Positions 1 to 9,534 of a stretch of DNA of 64,000 bases are shown in pieces (the first letter of the stretch is position 1; each line of letters starts with the position of its first letter). This DNA is from Mycobacterium sp. ITM-2016-00316 (lineage in GTDB: Bacteria > Actinomycetota > Actinomycetes > Mycobacteriales > Mycobacteriaceae). Below the pieces are notes generated by a model. The model was not told where the DNA came from. It searched no databases and was given only the letters and a program-made list of their open reading frames with translations. Location of the stretch: contig NZ_CP134398.1 in NCBI RefSeq assembly GCF_002968335.2, positions 186,001-250,000 of the forward strand, given 5' to 3'. The translations under genes and the position numbers were made by a program.

Positions 1-12
1 CATAATCCAGGA

Positions 13-732
13 GTGCGCACACACGAGCATTCGCCGTCGGAGAACACCGGCCGCACTGTCCTGATGGTCGACGACGATCCGGATGTGCGTACGTCGGTGG
101 CCCGCGGGCTGCGCCATTCCGGGTTCGACGTCCGGGTCGCCTCCAACGGCAAGGAGGCCCTCCGGATGCTCTCCAACGAGGCGCACGACGCGCTGGTACT
201 GGATGTGCAGATGCCCGAACTGGACGGTGTCGCCGTGGTGACGGCGCTGCGGGCGCTCGGCAACGACATCCCGATTTGCGTGCTGTCGGCGCGCGATACC
301 GTCAACGACCGCATCGCCGGTCTGGAGGCGGGCGCCGACGACTATCTGACGAAACCGTTCGATCTGGGCGAGCTGGTGGCACGGCTGCATGCCCTGCTGC
401 GGCGGGCCAGCCATTCCGAACAGGAATCGGACGTCATGATCGTGGGCCCGCTGACCATCGACACCGCGCGGCGCCTGGTCTACGTGGACGGTGAACGCGC
501 CGATCTGACCAAGCGCGAATTCGATCTGCTGGCGGTGCTGGCCGAGAACGCCGGTGTGGTGCTCACCCGGCAGCGTCTGTTGGAGCTGGTGTGGGGTTAC
601 GACTTCGACGTCGACACCAACGTCGCCGACGTCTTCATCTCCTATCTGCGGCGCAAGCTGGAACGTGAGGACCGCCCGCGGGTCATCCACACCGTGCGCG
701 GCATCGGGTACGTGCTGCGGGAGGAGGCGTAA
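13..732 (+). CDS. OmpR/PhoB-family response regulator (PrrA-like)
   Basis: This is the DNA-binding half of a two-component system. A receiver domain (residues about 15-130) has the acidic pair in VDDDP, the phospho-acceptor Asp in LVLDVQMP and the conserved Lys in DYLTKPF. A C-terminal winged helix (about 145-235) carries [13 protein letters not shown] and ends in [11 protein letters not shown], as in OmpR-type regulators. It closely resembles mycobacterial PrrA over its whole length. The GTG start at 13 gives the expected short N-terminal tail but lies near the window edge, so a start upstream of the window is not excluded. The sensor kinase follows 16 bp downstream, so the two form one operon. 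Confidence 0.93.
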   Translation: MRTHEHSPSENTGRTVLMVDDDPDVRTSVARGLRHSGFDVRVASNGKEALRMLSNEAHDALVLDVQMPELDGVAVVTALRALGNDIPICVLSARDTVNDRIAGLEAGADDYLTKPFDLGELVARLHALLRRASHSEQESDVMIVGPLTIDTARRLVYVDGERADLTKREFDLLAVLAENAGVVLTRQRLLELVWGYDFDVDTNVADVFISYLRRKLEREDRPRVIHTVRGIGYVLREEA

Positions 733-748
733 TGAGAAGGGGCCGCCG

Positions 749-2182
749 ATGCGCTTATCTCTGCCCCTGATCGGCCGGTCGGCCTCCCTGCGAACCCGGG
801 TCGCCGTCGCCTCCGCGATCGCGGCCTCCGCGGTGGTCGCCGCTTTCACGGTGCTGACCACCGTCGTGCTGGTCAACAACGATGCGGCACAACTCGATCG
901 GCGCCTGGACTCGATCGTCGAGGCCAGCATGTTCCCCGAGCAGCTGTCCGATCCGCGCCGCGGGGTGCTCACCACCGGCCGGTCACGGTCCAGCGGCCAG
1001 GTGATGTTCCAGCGCGGATTCCAGCTACCTGCGTTGCCGCCGGGCACCGAGACCGTCGAGGTCAACGGCGTGGAGTACCGGGTCCGCACCATCCCGATGG
1101 ACCAGCAGGGTGGCGGTGTGCTGCTGTCGATCGGCATCCGCGCCGACAGTATCCTCTTGAGCCAGGCCAGAATTCCGATCTACATCGCCGTCGGTGTGCT
1201 GACCGTGCTGGTGGCGGCCGGATTCGGCTGGCTGCTGGCCGGGCCCGCCGTCCGGCCGCTGCGCAGGCTCACCGAACAGACCAAGCTGCTCGGCAACGGC
1301 GCCAAACCGGGTGCGCAGATGCCGGCCGTCACCGGCGCCCGGGAAGCCGAGGAATTGTCCGATGCGATGGCGGGCATGCTCAGCAGGCTGGTGGCCGCCC
1401 AGCAGGCGACGACCCGGTCTCTGCAGGCCGCACAGGATTTCGCGGCCAACGCCGCGCACGAACTGCGTACCCCGCTGACCGCGATGCGCGCGGACCTGGA
1501 CACCCTGCGCATCCACGATCTGCCGACCGAGGAGCGCGAGGAGGTGGTGGCCGACCTGCTGCGCGCACAGCGCAGAGTCGAAGCGATCATCACCGCGCTG
1601 GGTCAACTGGCGTCGGGTCAATTGGCGCAGGCCGAGGACCGCGAACTGATCGACATCACCGATCTGCTGGACCGGGTGGCGCGCGAGAACGCGCGCACCG
1701 ATGCGCCGGTGGAGATCACGGTGGAGGCCGGCGACGATCTCGGCATGGTGTGGGGATGGCCCGGTGGTCTGCGCCTGGCGGTCGACAATCTGGTGCGCAA
1801 CGCCGTCGCACACGGAGCGGCGCAGCGGATCGTGCTGTCCGGGATCCGCGGCGCGGACCGGCAGTTGCGCATCGTGGTCGACGATGACGGGCGCGGACTG
1901 CCCGCCGAGGAGCGCACGGCGGTGCTCGGCCGGTTCGCGCGGGGGAGCACCGCCGCGCCCGGCGGTTCGGGTCTGGGACTGGCGCTGGTCACCCAGCAGG
2001 CGGCACTGCACGGTGGCCGGCTGGAACTCTCGGACAGCCCACTGGGCGGGCTGCGGGCGACGCTGACGATCTCCGACCGTGCCCCGGATCAGATCGAAGA
2101 CAGCGAGCAGCCCTCGGCGGTCAGCGCCGCGCCAGAACCGTCGCGATGGCGCGCCAGCCGAGCAGCAGGACGGCGGTCGTGA
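749..2182 (+). CDS. Sensor histidine kinase (PrrB-like), partner of the upstream regulator
   Basis: A membrane histidine kinase of 477 residues. It has an N-terminal transmembrane helix (about 20-42), an extracytoplasmic sensor stretch, a second helix (about 145-167) and a HAMP linker (PAVRPLRRLTEQ). The H-box HELRTPLTAMRADL, N-box NLVRNAVAHG, G1 box DDDGRGLP and G2 box GSGLGLALV are all intact, so it should be active. The start at 749 is chosen because AGAAGGGG sits at the right distance upstream; the frame is open further 5' but only inside the regulator gene. Its last 62 bases overlap the 3' end of the convergent DUF3054 gene. The signal sensed cannot be read from the sequence. Confidence 0.93.
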   Translation: MRLSLPLIGRSASLRTRVAVASAIAASAVVAAFTVLTTVVLVNNDAAQLDRRLDSIVEASMFPEQLSDPRRGVLTTGRSRSSGQVMFQRGFQLPALPPGTETVEVNGVEYRVRTIPMDQQGGGVLLSIGIRADSILLSQARIPIYIAVGVLTVLVAAGFGWLLAGPAVRPLRRLTEQTKLLGNGAKPGAQMPAVTGAREAEELSDAMAGMLSRLVAAQQATTRSLQAAQDFAANAAHELRTPLTAMRADLDTLRIHDLPTEEREEVVADLLRAQRRVEAIITALGQLASGQLAQAEDRELIDITDLLDRVARENARTDAPVEITVEAGDDLGMVWGWPGGLRLAVDNLVRNAVAHGAAQRIVLSGIRGADRQLRIVVDDDGRGLPAEERTAVLGRFARGSTAAPGGSGLGLALVTQQAALHGGRLELSDSPLGGLRATLTISDRAPDQIEDSEQPSAVSAAPEPSRWRASRAAGRRS

Positions 2183-2483
2183 TCGAGGCCACCACGATGA
2201 AGCTGCCTGCCGTGCCCGCGGAGGTGGCTTTGCGCAACAACATTCCGACGACCACGGTGAACACCCAGATGATCAGCCCGGTCGGATAGAGGCTTGCGGG
2301 CCGCTGCCAGGCCCGCGCGGCCAGCCAGCCTGCCAGCGTTCCGGTCAGAAACGGCCACGCCGTCTCGGCGATACCGGCGACGGTGAGCCCCTCGGCGTGG
2401 CTACGCCTGCCGATGGTGCAGAAGACCACGACGCACACCAGGTCGGTCAGCAGCGCCACCAGCGGGCGCGGGCGTTCATTCAT
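2121..2483 (-). CDS. DUF3054 family integral membrane protein
   Basis: A protein of 120 residues with four predicted hydrophobic helices and an Arg-rich end, matching the small DUF3054 membrane family common in actinobacteria. No catalytic motif is visible and its function is unknown. Its start overlaps the stop of the M23 lipoprotein gene by 8 bases, so the two are probably co-translated. It is the last gene of the block running leftward from mmpL3. The 3' end overlaps the convergent histidine kinase gene by 62 bases. Confidence 0.85.
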   Translation of the reverse strand: MNERPRPLVALLTDLVCVVVFCTIGRRSHAEGLTVAGIAETAWPFLTGTLAGWLAARAWQRPASLYPTGLIIWVFTVVVGMLLRKATSAGTAGSFIVVASITTAVLLLGWRAIATVLARR

Positions 2484-3753
2484 CGGCGTAGTCCATCACA
2501 TCGGAAACCAGTGGGGCGCGCCCGGTTTCATCCCGCGCAGTCACACCGGGCTGCAGGGGCGCGGGCTTGCCTGCCAACACGGTGTCGACGGCGTCGCCGT
2601 CTGGGCCGACACCCCCCGAGGTCCGTGCGGTGAGCCGGAACGCGTCGATGACAAACGGCAGCCCGTCGGCCTTGAGCGGGTCCGGCCCGTCCATCACGTG
2701 GAAGTGCAGGTGTGGTGCGTCGGTGTTCCCGCTGTTGCCCAGCTGCCCGAGCACCTGCCCGGTGCTCAGCCGGTCGCCGGGTTTCACCGCGACCGAACCG
2801 GTCTTCAGGTGCGCATAGAACGCGTAGTTACCGCCACCGATGTCCTGCACCACATGATTACCGCCGTACTCGTCCAGCCGCAGCCCGGTGGGGTTGACGC
2901 CGGGCACCTGCTCGGGCAGCCCGTCGAGGACGGCCACCACCGGGCCGTCGGCGACGGCGTGGACATCGGCGCCGAAATACGGATAGCCCGACACGTCGTC
3001 GACCTTGCCGTCGAACAGCCGGCCGTCGGGCATCAGCTGCACGTAGTCGATGGCGAAACGCTCGGCACCCCAGAGTTCGCCGTCGATCGGGTTGATCGCC
3101 ATCCGGTGCGGGGTCATCCCGCAGCAGCCGTTGGCATCCCACCACTGCGGTCCGCGCAGCGGTGCGGCGATGCTCACCGGTTCCCGTGTCTGCACGGTCA
3201 CCGGCGCGACGGTCTCGGTCACCTCGGCGGGCAGCAGCGGTGGCATCGGCTGGGTCAACGTCACCTTGACCTGGTGATCGAGTTCGGTTGGTGTCTGACC
3301 GTTCTCGGTGATGACGTCCAGCCAGACCAGCGCGGACTGCGAGGGCCCGAGTTCGGCGGTCGGGACTGTGGTGCCGAGCACCCGCGTACGGTCGGCGAGC
3401 TCGGCGCCGGCCAGTGTCAGCAGCGGATCGCCATCGCCCGGACGTACCACCACCGAGTCCACGGTGATGTCCTGATTCATCGAATTCGTCAGCAGCAGTT
3501 CGTAGACCAGGTGGGTGCGGCCATCGGTGGCGGGCACCGGTACCGGTGCGGCCAACACCCGGGCCAGCAGTGGGGTGGCGACCGGAGCGGCTGCGGGTGC
3601 CGCGGGCGTGCTCGGCGTCGGCGTGGGGGCGGGAGCGGGAGCCGGCGTGGTCGCCGACGTCTCGGTGCTCGCCTGCTCGGTGCTGGGCGCACAGCCGACC
3701 AGCACCACCAAGGCGGTGAGAGTCACTGCGGTGAAAGGGGTTCGGCGCTTCAC
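2476..3753 (-). CDS. Lipoprotein with M23 (LytM-type) peptidase domain
   Basis: A putative exported lipoprotein: the signal peptide ends in a lipobox LVGC with the lipidated Cys at residue 21, followed by a Thr/Pro/Ala-rich linker (about 25-50). The C-terminal half has an M23 fold signature, with HLHFH at 348-352. In the first zinc motif, where active M23 enzymes have HxxxD, this protein reads RFAID (232-236), so the first His ligand is replaced by Arg. It may therefore be an inactive LytM regulator rather than a peptidoglycan hydrolase. The GTG start at 3753 overlaps the upstream stop (GTGA), indicating translational coupling to the membrane protein gene. Confidence 0.86.
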   Translation of the reverse strand: MKRRTPFTAVTLTALVVLVGCAPSTEQASTETSATTPAPAPAPTPTPSTPAAPAAAPVATPLLARVLAAPVPVPATDGRTHLVYELLLTNSMNQDITVDSVVVRPGDGDPLLTLAGAELADRTRVLGTTVPTAELGPSQSALVWLDVITENGQTPTELDHQVKVTLTQPMPPLLPAEVTETVAPVTVQTREPVSIAAPLRGPQWWDANGCCGMTPHRMAINPIDGELWGAERFAIDYVQLMPDGRLFDGKVDDVSGYPYFGADVHAVADGPVVAVLDGLPEQVPGVNPTGLRLDEYGGNHVVQDIGGGNYAFYAHLKTGSVAVKPGDRLSTGQVLGQLGNSGNTDAPHLHFHVMDGPDPLKADGLPFVIDAFRLTARTSGGVGPDGDAVDTVLAGKPAPLQPGVTARDETGRAPLVSDVMDYADE

Positions 3754-4832
3754 GGGTCTCCTGCTTGCTGCGGTCGGTCATCCGGTGCGTCGGGGTCGAT
3801 GTCCATCTCGGTGCGGAACATGAAGAAGAAGACCACCCAGCCGATCGCCGAGATGAAGATCCAGCTGACGAGTCGGTAGATGAGCATGGCCGAGATCGCC
3901 GCGGCGAGTGTCATCCCGCTGGACACCAGGCCAGGCACCAGCACCGCCTCCACCACCAGCAGCCCACCCGGCATCAGCGGGATGGATCCGACCGCGCGTG
4001 CGGCGGCGTAGGCCACCGTCAGCGCCGCCAGCGACGGGTGCCCGCCCGCGGCGTACGCGGCGAAGGCCAGGCAGGCGACATCGGCGATCCAGTTGAACAA
4101 CGACCACCCGAAGGCGTTGCCGAGCGCACGACGGCTCAGCTGCACCGATTCCAGCTGGCGCAGCAGCTCGCGCCATTTGTCCAGCCAGGTGTCCGTCGGT
4201 TTGCCACGCAGCGAGTTGAACCAGGACAACAGCCGGACGCCGATGCCGTCGAGCTGCTGGGGGTTCGACGCCACCGATTGGGCGAGCACGAGCAGCAGGA
4301 AGAACCCGCCGAGGGTGAAGATCAGCGAGAGCGGGTTCTTGCTGGCGCCCAGCAGGAAAGCCCCGCCGAGGCCCAGCAATGCCAGGCCGACCGCCTGTAG
4401 CACCCCCGACATCACCAGCTGCCAGGACGCCACCACGGGGGAGGCGCCCCAGATGCGCTGCTGGCGGTAGACGAAGGTGGCCGAGAGCACCGGTCCGCCG
4501 GGCAGCGTGGTGGACAACGCGTTCCCGGCGTAGAACGCCGCCTCGGACCGCCACTGCCGCACCGTGACACCCGCCGAGCGCAGCAGGGTGCGCTGGATCT
4601 GCGCGAAGCTGTGCATGGACGCCATCGCCGCGACGACCGCGGCCAGTACCCACCACCAGTTCGCCGACAGCAGACTGACCCAGGCCTTGGCCAGCTGATC
4701 CCACACCAGCACCAGTTCGACGGTCAGCACCAGCACGGCGACGGCGAGGACGGCCCACCGCACCCACCAGTACCTGCCCCGGGGACGCGCGTCCTGGCCA
4801 GGGGCGTCGCTCATCGGCGCGTCGTGCGACAC
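3750..4832 (-). CDS. Lysylphosphatidylglycerol-synthase TM-region (UPF0104) family membrane protein
   Basis: A polytopic protein of about 360 residues with roughly seven or eight hydrophobic helices, of the family that corresponds to the flippase-like membrane half of MprF/LysX enzymes. No aminoacyl-transferase domain is attached, so a synthase role is not supported; transport or flipping of a lipid is an inference from the family. It lies 109 bp downstream of mmpL3 on the same strand and is coupled to the M23 lipoprotein gene. The GTG at 4832 is used; an in-frame ATG at 4814 is equally plausible, and neither has a clear ribosome binding site. Confidence 0.84.
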   Translation of the reverse strand: MSHDAPMSDAPGQDARPRGRYWWVRWAVLAVAVLVLTVELVLVWDQLAKAWVSLLSANWWWVLAAVVAAMASMHSFAQIQRTLLRSAGVTVRQWRSEAAFYAGNALSTTLPGGPVLSATFVYRQQRIWGASPVVASWQLVMSGVLQAVGLALLGLGGAFLLGASKNPLSLIFTLGGFFLLLVLAQSVASNPQQLDGIGVRLLSWFNSLRGKPTDTWLDKWRELLRQLESVQLSRRALGNAFGWSLFNWIADVACLAFAAYAAGGHPSLAALTVAYAAARAVGSIPLMPGGLLVVEAVLVPGLVSSGMTLAAAISAMLIYRLVSWIFISAIGWVVFFFMFRTEMDIDPDAPDDRPQQAGDP

Positions 4833-4941
4833 GCTCTACAGGGTAACGGCGCGTGGACCGGGTACCCGCCGGTTCTCCGCGGCGCGCCGTGCACCGGGGC
4901 CGAGAGTCAGCAGGTCGCCGCCGAGCTTGCGCCCGACGACC

Positions 4942-7824
4942 CTACAGACGACCCTCCCGGCGCAACAGATCCGCCGCGCTGACACCGCCGCCGCGGCGGG
5001 GCGGCGTCTCACCGGTCTCGCGGGTGTCGATCTTCTCAGTCGACTCCGGATCCTGTTGGGCGGGAATGGCAGTCGTCGGTTCGCTACCGCCGGCGTCGGG
5101 GATGGCCCGGGTCTGGTCCGTGGACGGGCGGGGCGCAGGAGTCGCGCTCGGGATGGCGGTCGTCGGCGTGTTGGTGCCACGCAACTCGCCCAGCCACGAC
5201 TCGATCTCGCGGCGTTCGCGACCGGGTGCCGGATCGGCCCGCGGGACGCGCTCCGTCGGGGGTGCGTTCACCGCGTTGATCGCCGAGGTCGCAGCCGAAT
5301 CCGGTTGCACAGCAAAGCGAGTCGTGGGTGGTTCCGGTGCGGGTCCGGGTGGCGGGGTCGGTATCCGGGTGGTCCCCGCGGCCGACGGGCCCGACGGGCG
5401 GACCGGCGGCAACGCACCGCGCGGGCTCGGCGCCGGCGGGATCACCGGATGACCCGGATCGTGTTGGGCCGGGTGCGCCGGTGCGCCGGCGCCGACGAGG
5501 GCGGCCTGGTCGGCGACCTCGCCCTCGGGCTCACGCACGACGGGGCGCTTGCGCTCATCGGGAAGCTCGACCTCACCGAGCCCGATACGTTCCTGCACCC
5601 GTTTCATCCACTGTGGCGCCCACCAGCAGTCGTCGCCGAGTAGTTTCATGATGGCCGGCACCAGGAACATCCGGACGACGGTGGCATCGAGCAACAGGGC
5701 GATCAGCAGGCCGAAGGCCAGGTACTTCATCATCACCAGATCGGAGAATGCGAAGGCACCGACCACCACTGCCAGCACCAGTGCTGCACCGGTGATGAGG
5801 CGTCCGGTGGTGGCGGTACCGATGCGGATGGCCTCGGCGGTCGACAGCCCCCGCGCGCGGGCCTCGACCATGCGGGACACCAGGAACACCTCATAGTCGG
5901 TGGACAGACCCCAGATCACCGCGATGATGAGGCCGATCATCGGAGCCATCAGCGGTTGCGGCGTGTAGTTCAGGAGTCCGGATCCGTGCCCGTCCTCGAC
6001 GAACATCCAGGTCAGGATGCCCATCGTGGAACCCAGGGTGAGCGCGCTCATCAACGCCGCCTTGATCGGCAGCACCAGCGATCCAAAGGCCAGGAACATC
6101 AACACCGTCGTGGTCAGCACCAGGAGCACGACTAGCAGCGGCAGGTTGTCGTAGAGGCTCTGAATGCTGTCCTGTGCCAACGCCTGAGTGCCGCCGACCA
6201 ACACCGTTGTACCGCGGGGCGGCGACAGCGCCCGTAGCTCCTCGATCTTGTCAGGCGCATCGGCGCTGGTGACCAGCCCGTTCTGCAGCACCCGCACCGA
6301 CGGATCTTTGGAGCCGCCCTCCTGGACCGCGCGTTCCTGCCACATGGTCGACGGATCGTCGGCGCCGATGAAGCCTGGCACCGTTCGCGCCTCGGACCGC
6401 AGCTCAGCCAGTTGCTGATCGGTGATCGGGTCGCCGTTGTCGCTGCGGATCACCAGAGTGAGTGGCTCGGTGCGGAAGCTGGGGAAACTCTCGTCGAAGT
6501 TCTGCTGCGCCATGCGCACCGCGTTGTCCGGCGGCAGATATTTCTCGCTGTACCCGCCGAGCGCCAGCTGTCCCAATGGGATGACCAGCAGCGTCATGAT
6601 GATCAGAATCGGCGCGGCGAAGCCGATCGGGCGCTTCATGACCTGGTTGACCAGCTTGCCCCAGAAACCCTTCTCGACCTCTTCCCGGGTCATGGTCTTC
6701 TGGGTCTTCTCGATGAACCAGTCGATGATCTTGCGCGAGAACGGCCAGTTGGCCAGGAACGGCACCCGAAGCAGAGTGCGCACCCCGAGCGCGTCGACGT
6801 TCGGTCCGAGAATGGCCAGTACCGCGGGCAGCACCGTGATCGACAGGAACGCCGCGAGCAGCACCGACGCGATGATGGCGTAGGTGATCGATTTCAGGAA
6901 GCCCAGCGGGATCAGCAGCAGCGGCAGCGAGGAGGCCACGATGATCACCGCGGAGAACGCCACGGTCCGACCGGAGGTCATCACGGAGCGCCGGACGGCG
7001 GCCTCGACGTCGTAACCCTCGGCGAGTTCCTCCCGGAATCGGCTCACGATGAACAGGCCGTAGTCGATGGCGATACCGAAGCCCATCATGGTGACCACGG
7101 GCTGCGCGAAGAAGTGCACGTCCATGAAATTCGCGGTGAACCGCAGGATGCCCAGCGCGCCGGCGATCGTCAGGCCACCGATGATGGCGGGCAGCGCCGC
7201 CGCGACGGCGCCGCCGAACACGAAGAACAGCACCACGGCGACGAGCGGCACAATCGCCAGCTCGGCGCGCTTCTGATCGGTGGCGATGGTGCCGGTCAGC
7301 TCGCTGGCGATCGGGTTGAGCCCCGCGAGTTGGATGGCACCGTCGTTGATCGCCCGCATTTCCGGCTCGACGGTCTGGTAGTTCTTCAGGATCGAGTCGT
7401 CATCGTCACCCTTGAGCGGGATGCTGACGAAAGTGCTCCGCAGATCGTCGGTCTTCATCGCGGCGACCGCGGGGGCGTCGGGCGCCTTCAGCCAGCCCAC
7501 CCAGCTGACCACCTGGTCGGGGTGATCGGCGACCAGGGCGTCGAGCTCGCCGGACACCTTCTCCTGCCAAGCCCGGTCGGTGACCAACTTGTCATCGGGA
7601 GGGGTCAGGATCGCCACCACGTGGCTGCCGCGGTCGCGGCCGTAGACCTCGTCGCCCAGCAGCGATGCCTGCACGGACTGGCTGCCCTCATCAAAGAAAC
7701 CACTCTGGGTGACGTGGGATCCCAAACTGGCCCCGTAAACGCCGCCACCAAGGCACAGTGCGACCATGACCCCGATCACTATGTATCGGAATTGGTACAC
7801 CGTTCGACCCCACCAGGCGAACAC
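4942..7824 (-). CDS. mmpL3: MmpL3 trehalose monomycolate transporter
   Basis: An RND-superfamily transporter of 960 residues that exports trehalose monomycolate across the inner membrane; the family is essential for mycolate delivery. Twelve membrane helices and two periplasmic loops are evident. The proton-relay Asp-Tyr pairs are present at D254-Y255 (GIAIDYGLF) and D643-Y644 (LSTDYEVF). The cytoplasmic C-terminal tail (about 760-960) is Pro/Thr-rich and ends in the family's conserved VSAADLLRREGRL. The GTG start at 7824 is supported by AAGGAG seven bases upstream. It sits between the NYN gene and the LPG-synthase-like gene, the same setting as Rv0206c. Confidence 0.98.
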   Translation of the reverse strand: MFAWWGRTVYQFRYIVIGVMVALCLGGGVYGASLGSHVTQSGFFDEGSQSVQASLLGDEVYGRDRGSHVVAILTPPDDKLVTDRAWQEKVSGELDALVADHPDQVVSWVGWLKAPDAPAVAAMKTDDLRSTFVSIPLKGDDDDSILKNYQTVEPEMRAINDGAIQLAGLNPIASELTGTIATDQKRAELAIVPLVAVVLFFVFGGAVAAALPAIIGGLTIAGALGILRFTANFMDVHFFAQPVVTMMGFGIAIDYGLFIVSRFREELAEGYDVEAAVRRSVMTSGRTVAFSAVIIVASSLPLLLIPLGFLKSITYAIIASVLLAAFLSITVLPAVLAILGPNVDALGVRTLLRVPFLANWPFSRKIIDWFIEKTQKTMTREEVEKGFWGKLVNQVMKRPIGFAAPILIIMTLLVIPLGQLALGGYSEKYLPPDNAVRMAQQNFDESFPSFRTEPLTLVIRSDNGDPITDQQLAELRSEARTVPGFIGADDPSTMWQERAVQEGGSKDPSVRVLQNGLVTSADAPDKIEELRALSPPRGTTVLVGGTQALAQDSIQSLYDNLPLLVVLLVLTTTVLMFLAFGSLVLPIKAALMSALTLGSTMGILTWMFVEDGHGSGLLNYTPQPLMAPMIGLIIAVIWGLSTDYEVFLVSRMVEARARGLSTAEAIRIGTATTGRLITGAALVLAVVVGAFAFSDLVMMKYLAFGLLIALLLDATVVRMFLVPAIMKLLGDDCWWAPQWMKRVQERIGLGEVELPDERKRPVVREPEGEVADQAALVGAGAPAHPAQHDPGHPVIPPAPSPRGALPPVRPSGPSAAGTTRIPTPPPGPAPEPPTTRFAVQPDSAATSAINAVNAPPTERVPRADPAPGRERREIESWLGELRGTNTPTTAIPSATPAPRPSTDQTRAIPDAGGSEPTTAIPAQQDPESTEKIDTRETGETPPRRGGGVSAADLLRREGRL

Positions 7825-7888
7825 GTCAGCTCCTTATTTGTTCTTGTCGATCTGAATCACGCTCCGCGCGCATTGTCACTTCAGTTCT

Positions 7889-8593
7889 TCACACGCGCGA
7901 GGTCAGCAACGCAGACAACGGCCGGAACGGCTGCAGCCAAGCGCCCTGCTCGGGCAGCGAATCAAGGCCGATTCGCGGTAGCGGCTCCCGGAAGACACCA
8001 GGGATGTCCTCCAGGTCGACGAACTCCAAGCTATCCGACGCTAACGCCCAACTGGCATGTTCGCGAAATCCGAGCACCTGCACCGGAACGCCCTCGTGGG
8101 CGATCTCTTCCAGCGGTATCCGGAACGCCTGACCGTCCGCGGATGCCACCACGACACCGGCCAGCCCCTCGCTGCGGCGCAGCGCGATGTGCTCCAGCAT
8201 GTCGCTGTCCACGTCGCTGTCGTCGTCGATCTTGGGTTTGGCGAAGACAGCGAAGCCCACGTTACGCAACGCTTCCACCCAGGGCCGGACGACATCGGCG
8301 CTACCAGGGGCGATGTTGGTGAAAACCGTCGCCTCAGGTTCGAGGTGAGCCTCCAGCGTGGCCACCGCTCCGGTCTCGGCGTCGCGGCGGCTGGACAGTT
8401 CGGCGGTGCGGCTCAGCAGCCAGCGGCCCAATGCGTCGAAACGCGGCCGGTGCGCGGCGGTCGGCCGGCCGCCCAGGATGGATCCGAGGCCCATGTCGAG
8501 ATTGGGCGCATCCCAGACCAGCAGCACACGCTGGGTGGGCGGCATCTCGGGAGCCGTCGGTGGGATCTCGGGGATGGTGGGGTCGGTCGTCAT
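7889..8593 (-). CDS. NYN-domain protein, Rv0207c type
   Basis: A protein of 234 residues. A Pro-rich N-terminus precedes LLVWDAPNLDMGLG, which has the acidic residues expected of a NYN/PIN-like nuclease core, and more acidic residues follow in DDDSDVDSDML and VVASADGQAF. It matches the Rv0207c family next to mmpL3. Possible RNase activity is inferred from the fold class only. ATG 8593 lies two bases after the trmB stop; an in-frame GTG at 8599 that overlaps that stop is an alternative and has better spacing to GGGAG. Co-transcription with trmB is likely. Confidence 0.85.
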   Translation of the reverse strand: MTTDPTIPEIPPTAPEMPPTQRVLLVWDAPNLDMGLGSILGGRPTAAHRPRFDALGRWLLSRTAELSSRRDAETGAVATLEAHLEPEATVFTNIAPGSADVVRPWVEALRNVGFAVFAKPKIDDDSDVDSDMLEHIALRRSEGLAGVVVASADGQAFRIPLEEIAHEGVPVQVLGFREHASWALASDSLEFVDLEDIPGVFREPLPRIGLDSLPEQGAWLQPFRPLSALLTSRV

Positions 8594-8595
8594 CG

Positions 8596-9366
8596 TCACA
8601 TGCGCTCCCAGAGCAGTTCGGTCACGACCGGACCCGCCAGGGCTTTGCGCTCGTACTTGGTCTCGGGCCTGGCGACCGACATCGGCAAGGCGTCGGAACC
8701 GTCGAATCTGGGCCTGACCCGGCGTAGCCGCGGTTCGGCGTCCCCGACCTCGGCGATGTGCTCGGCGTAGCCCTGGTGGTCGGTCGCCGCGTGCAGGATC
8801 CCGCCGGGCTTGAGCCGGTCGGCGATCAAGGCCATCGTCTCGGGCTGCAGCAGTCGCCGCTTGTGATGCCGGGCCTTGGGCCACGGGTCCGGGAAGAAGA
8901 CCCGCACCCCGGTCAGCGATGCCGTGCTCAGCGAGTGTTCGAGCACGTCGACGCCGTCACCGCGGACCAGCCGGATGTTGGGGATGCCGTCGCGGTCGAT
9001 CGCGCCGAGCAACTGGCCCAGCCCTTTCTTGTAAACCTCCACCGCAATGACGTCGAGGTCGGGTTCCTGCTGGGCCATCGCCGCCGTCGAGGTGCCGGTT
9101 CCGCAGCCGATCTCCAGGATCAGCGGGGCGTGGCGGCCGAACCACTGTGCGGTGTCGAGCACCGTCGGCCGGGCGTCAGCGTCGCGGGCCTCGGTACCGA
9201 TCCGCGGCCACAGCCGTTCCCAGGTTTCCTGCTGTCCGCCGGACAGGGTGGAACGCCGCGACCGGAAGCTGGTGACGCGGCGCATGTGATGGGGCGGGGA
9301 GGCATCCGCACCGGTGGCCTCCCCGGCCTCCTCGCGCTGGGCATACATCGGTCCATCGTCGCTCAT
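8596..9366 (-). CDS. trmB: tRNA (guanine-N7-)-methyltransferase
   Basis: This SAM-dependent enzyme forms 7-methylguanosine at position 46 of tRNAs. The SAM-binding motif I is LEIGCGTGTSTAAMA, and the TrmB signatures VFFPDPWPKARHHKRRL and ATDHQGYAEHI are present in order. The N-terminal RRVTSFRSRR is also typical. ATG 9366 gives 256 residues, close to the usual actinobacterial length; the frame stays open far upstream but without TrmB-like sequence. It heads the leftward block trmB, NYN, mmpL3. Confidence 0.95.
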   Translation of the reverse strand: MSDDGPMYAQREEAGEATGADASPPHHMRRVTSFRSRRSTLSGGQQETWERLWPRIGTEARDADARPTVLDTAQWFGRHAPLILEIGCGTGTSTAAMAQQEPDLDVIAVEVYKKGLGQLLGAIDRDGIPNIRLVRGDGVDVLEHSLSTASLTGVRVFFPDPWPKARHHKRRLLQPETMALIADRLKPGGILHAATDHQGYAEHIAEVGDAEPRLRRVRPRFDGSDALPMSVARPETKYERKALAGPVVTELLWERM

Positions 9367-9534
9367 CCAGACAGGTGTACCCGCATCGTGGTGAAGATTG
9401 ATACCCAACAGTTGTCTTTGCGCCGATATGTCCGGAAAACACTGCTCACCGGGGTGCCGTGGCGATGACACCATGTGATGTGTGGCTGTGCTGTGGGCCG
9501 TGGTGACAGTGCAACAGATGTGACAGGAGCGGTG

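Noticed and set aside
6412..8322. Long open frame on the plus strand opposite mmpL3 (636 codons)
   Set aside because: Its product is rich in Arg, His, Gln and Gly without domains; it mirrors the high-GC codon pattern of mmpL3.
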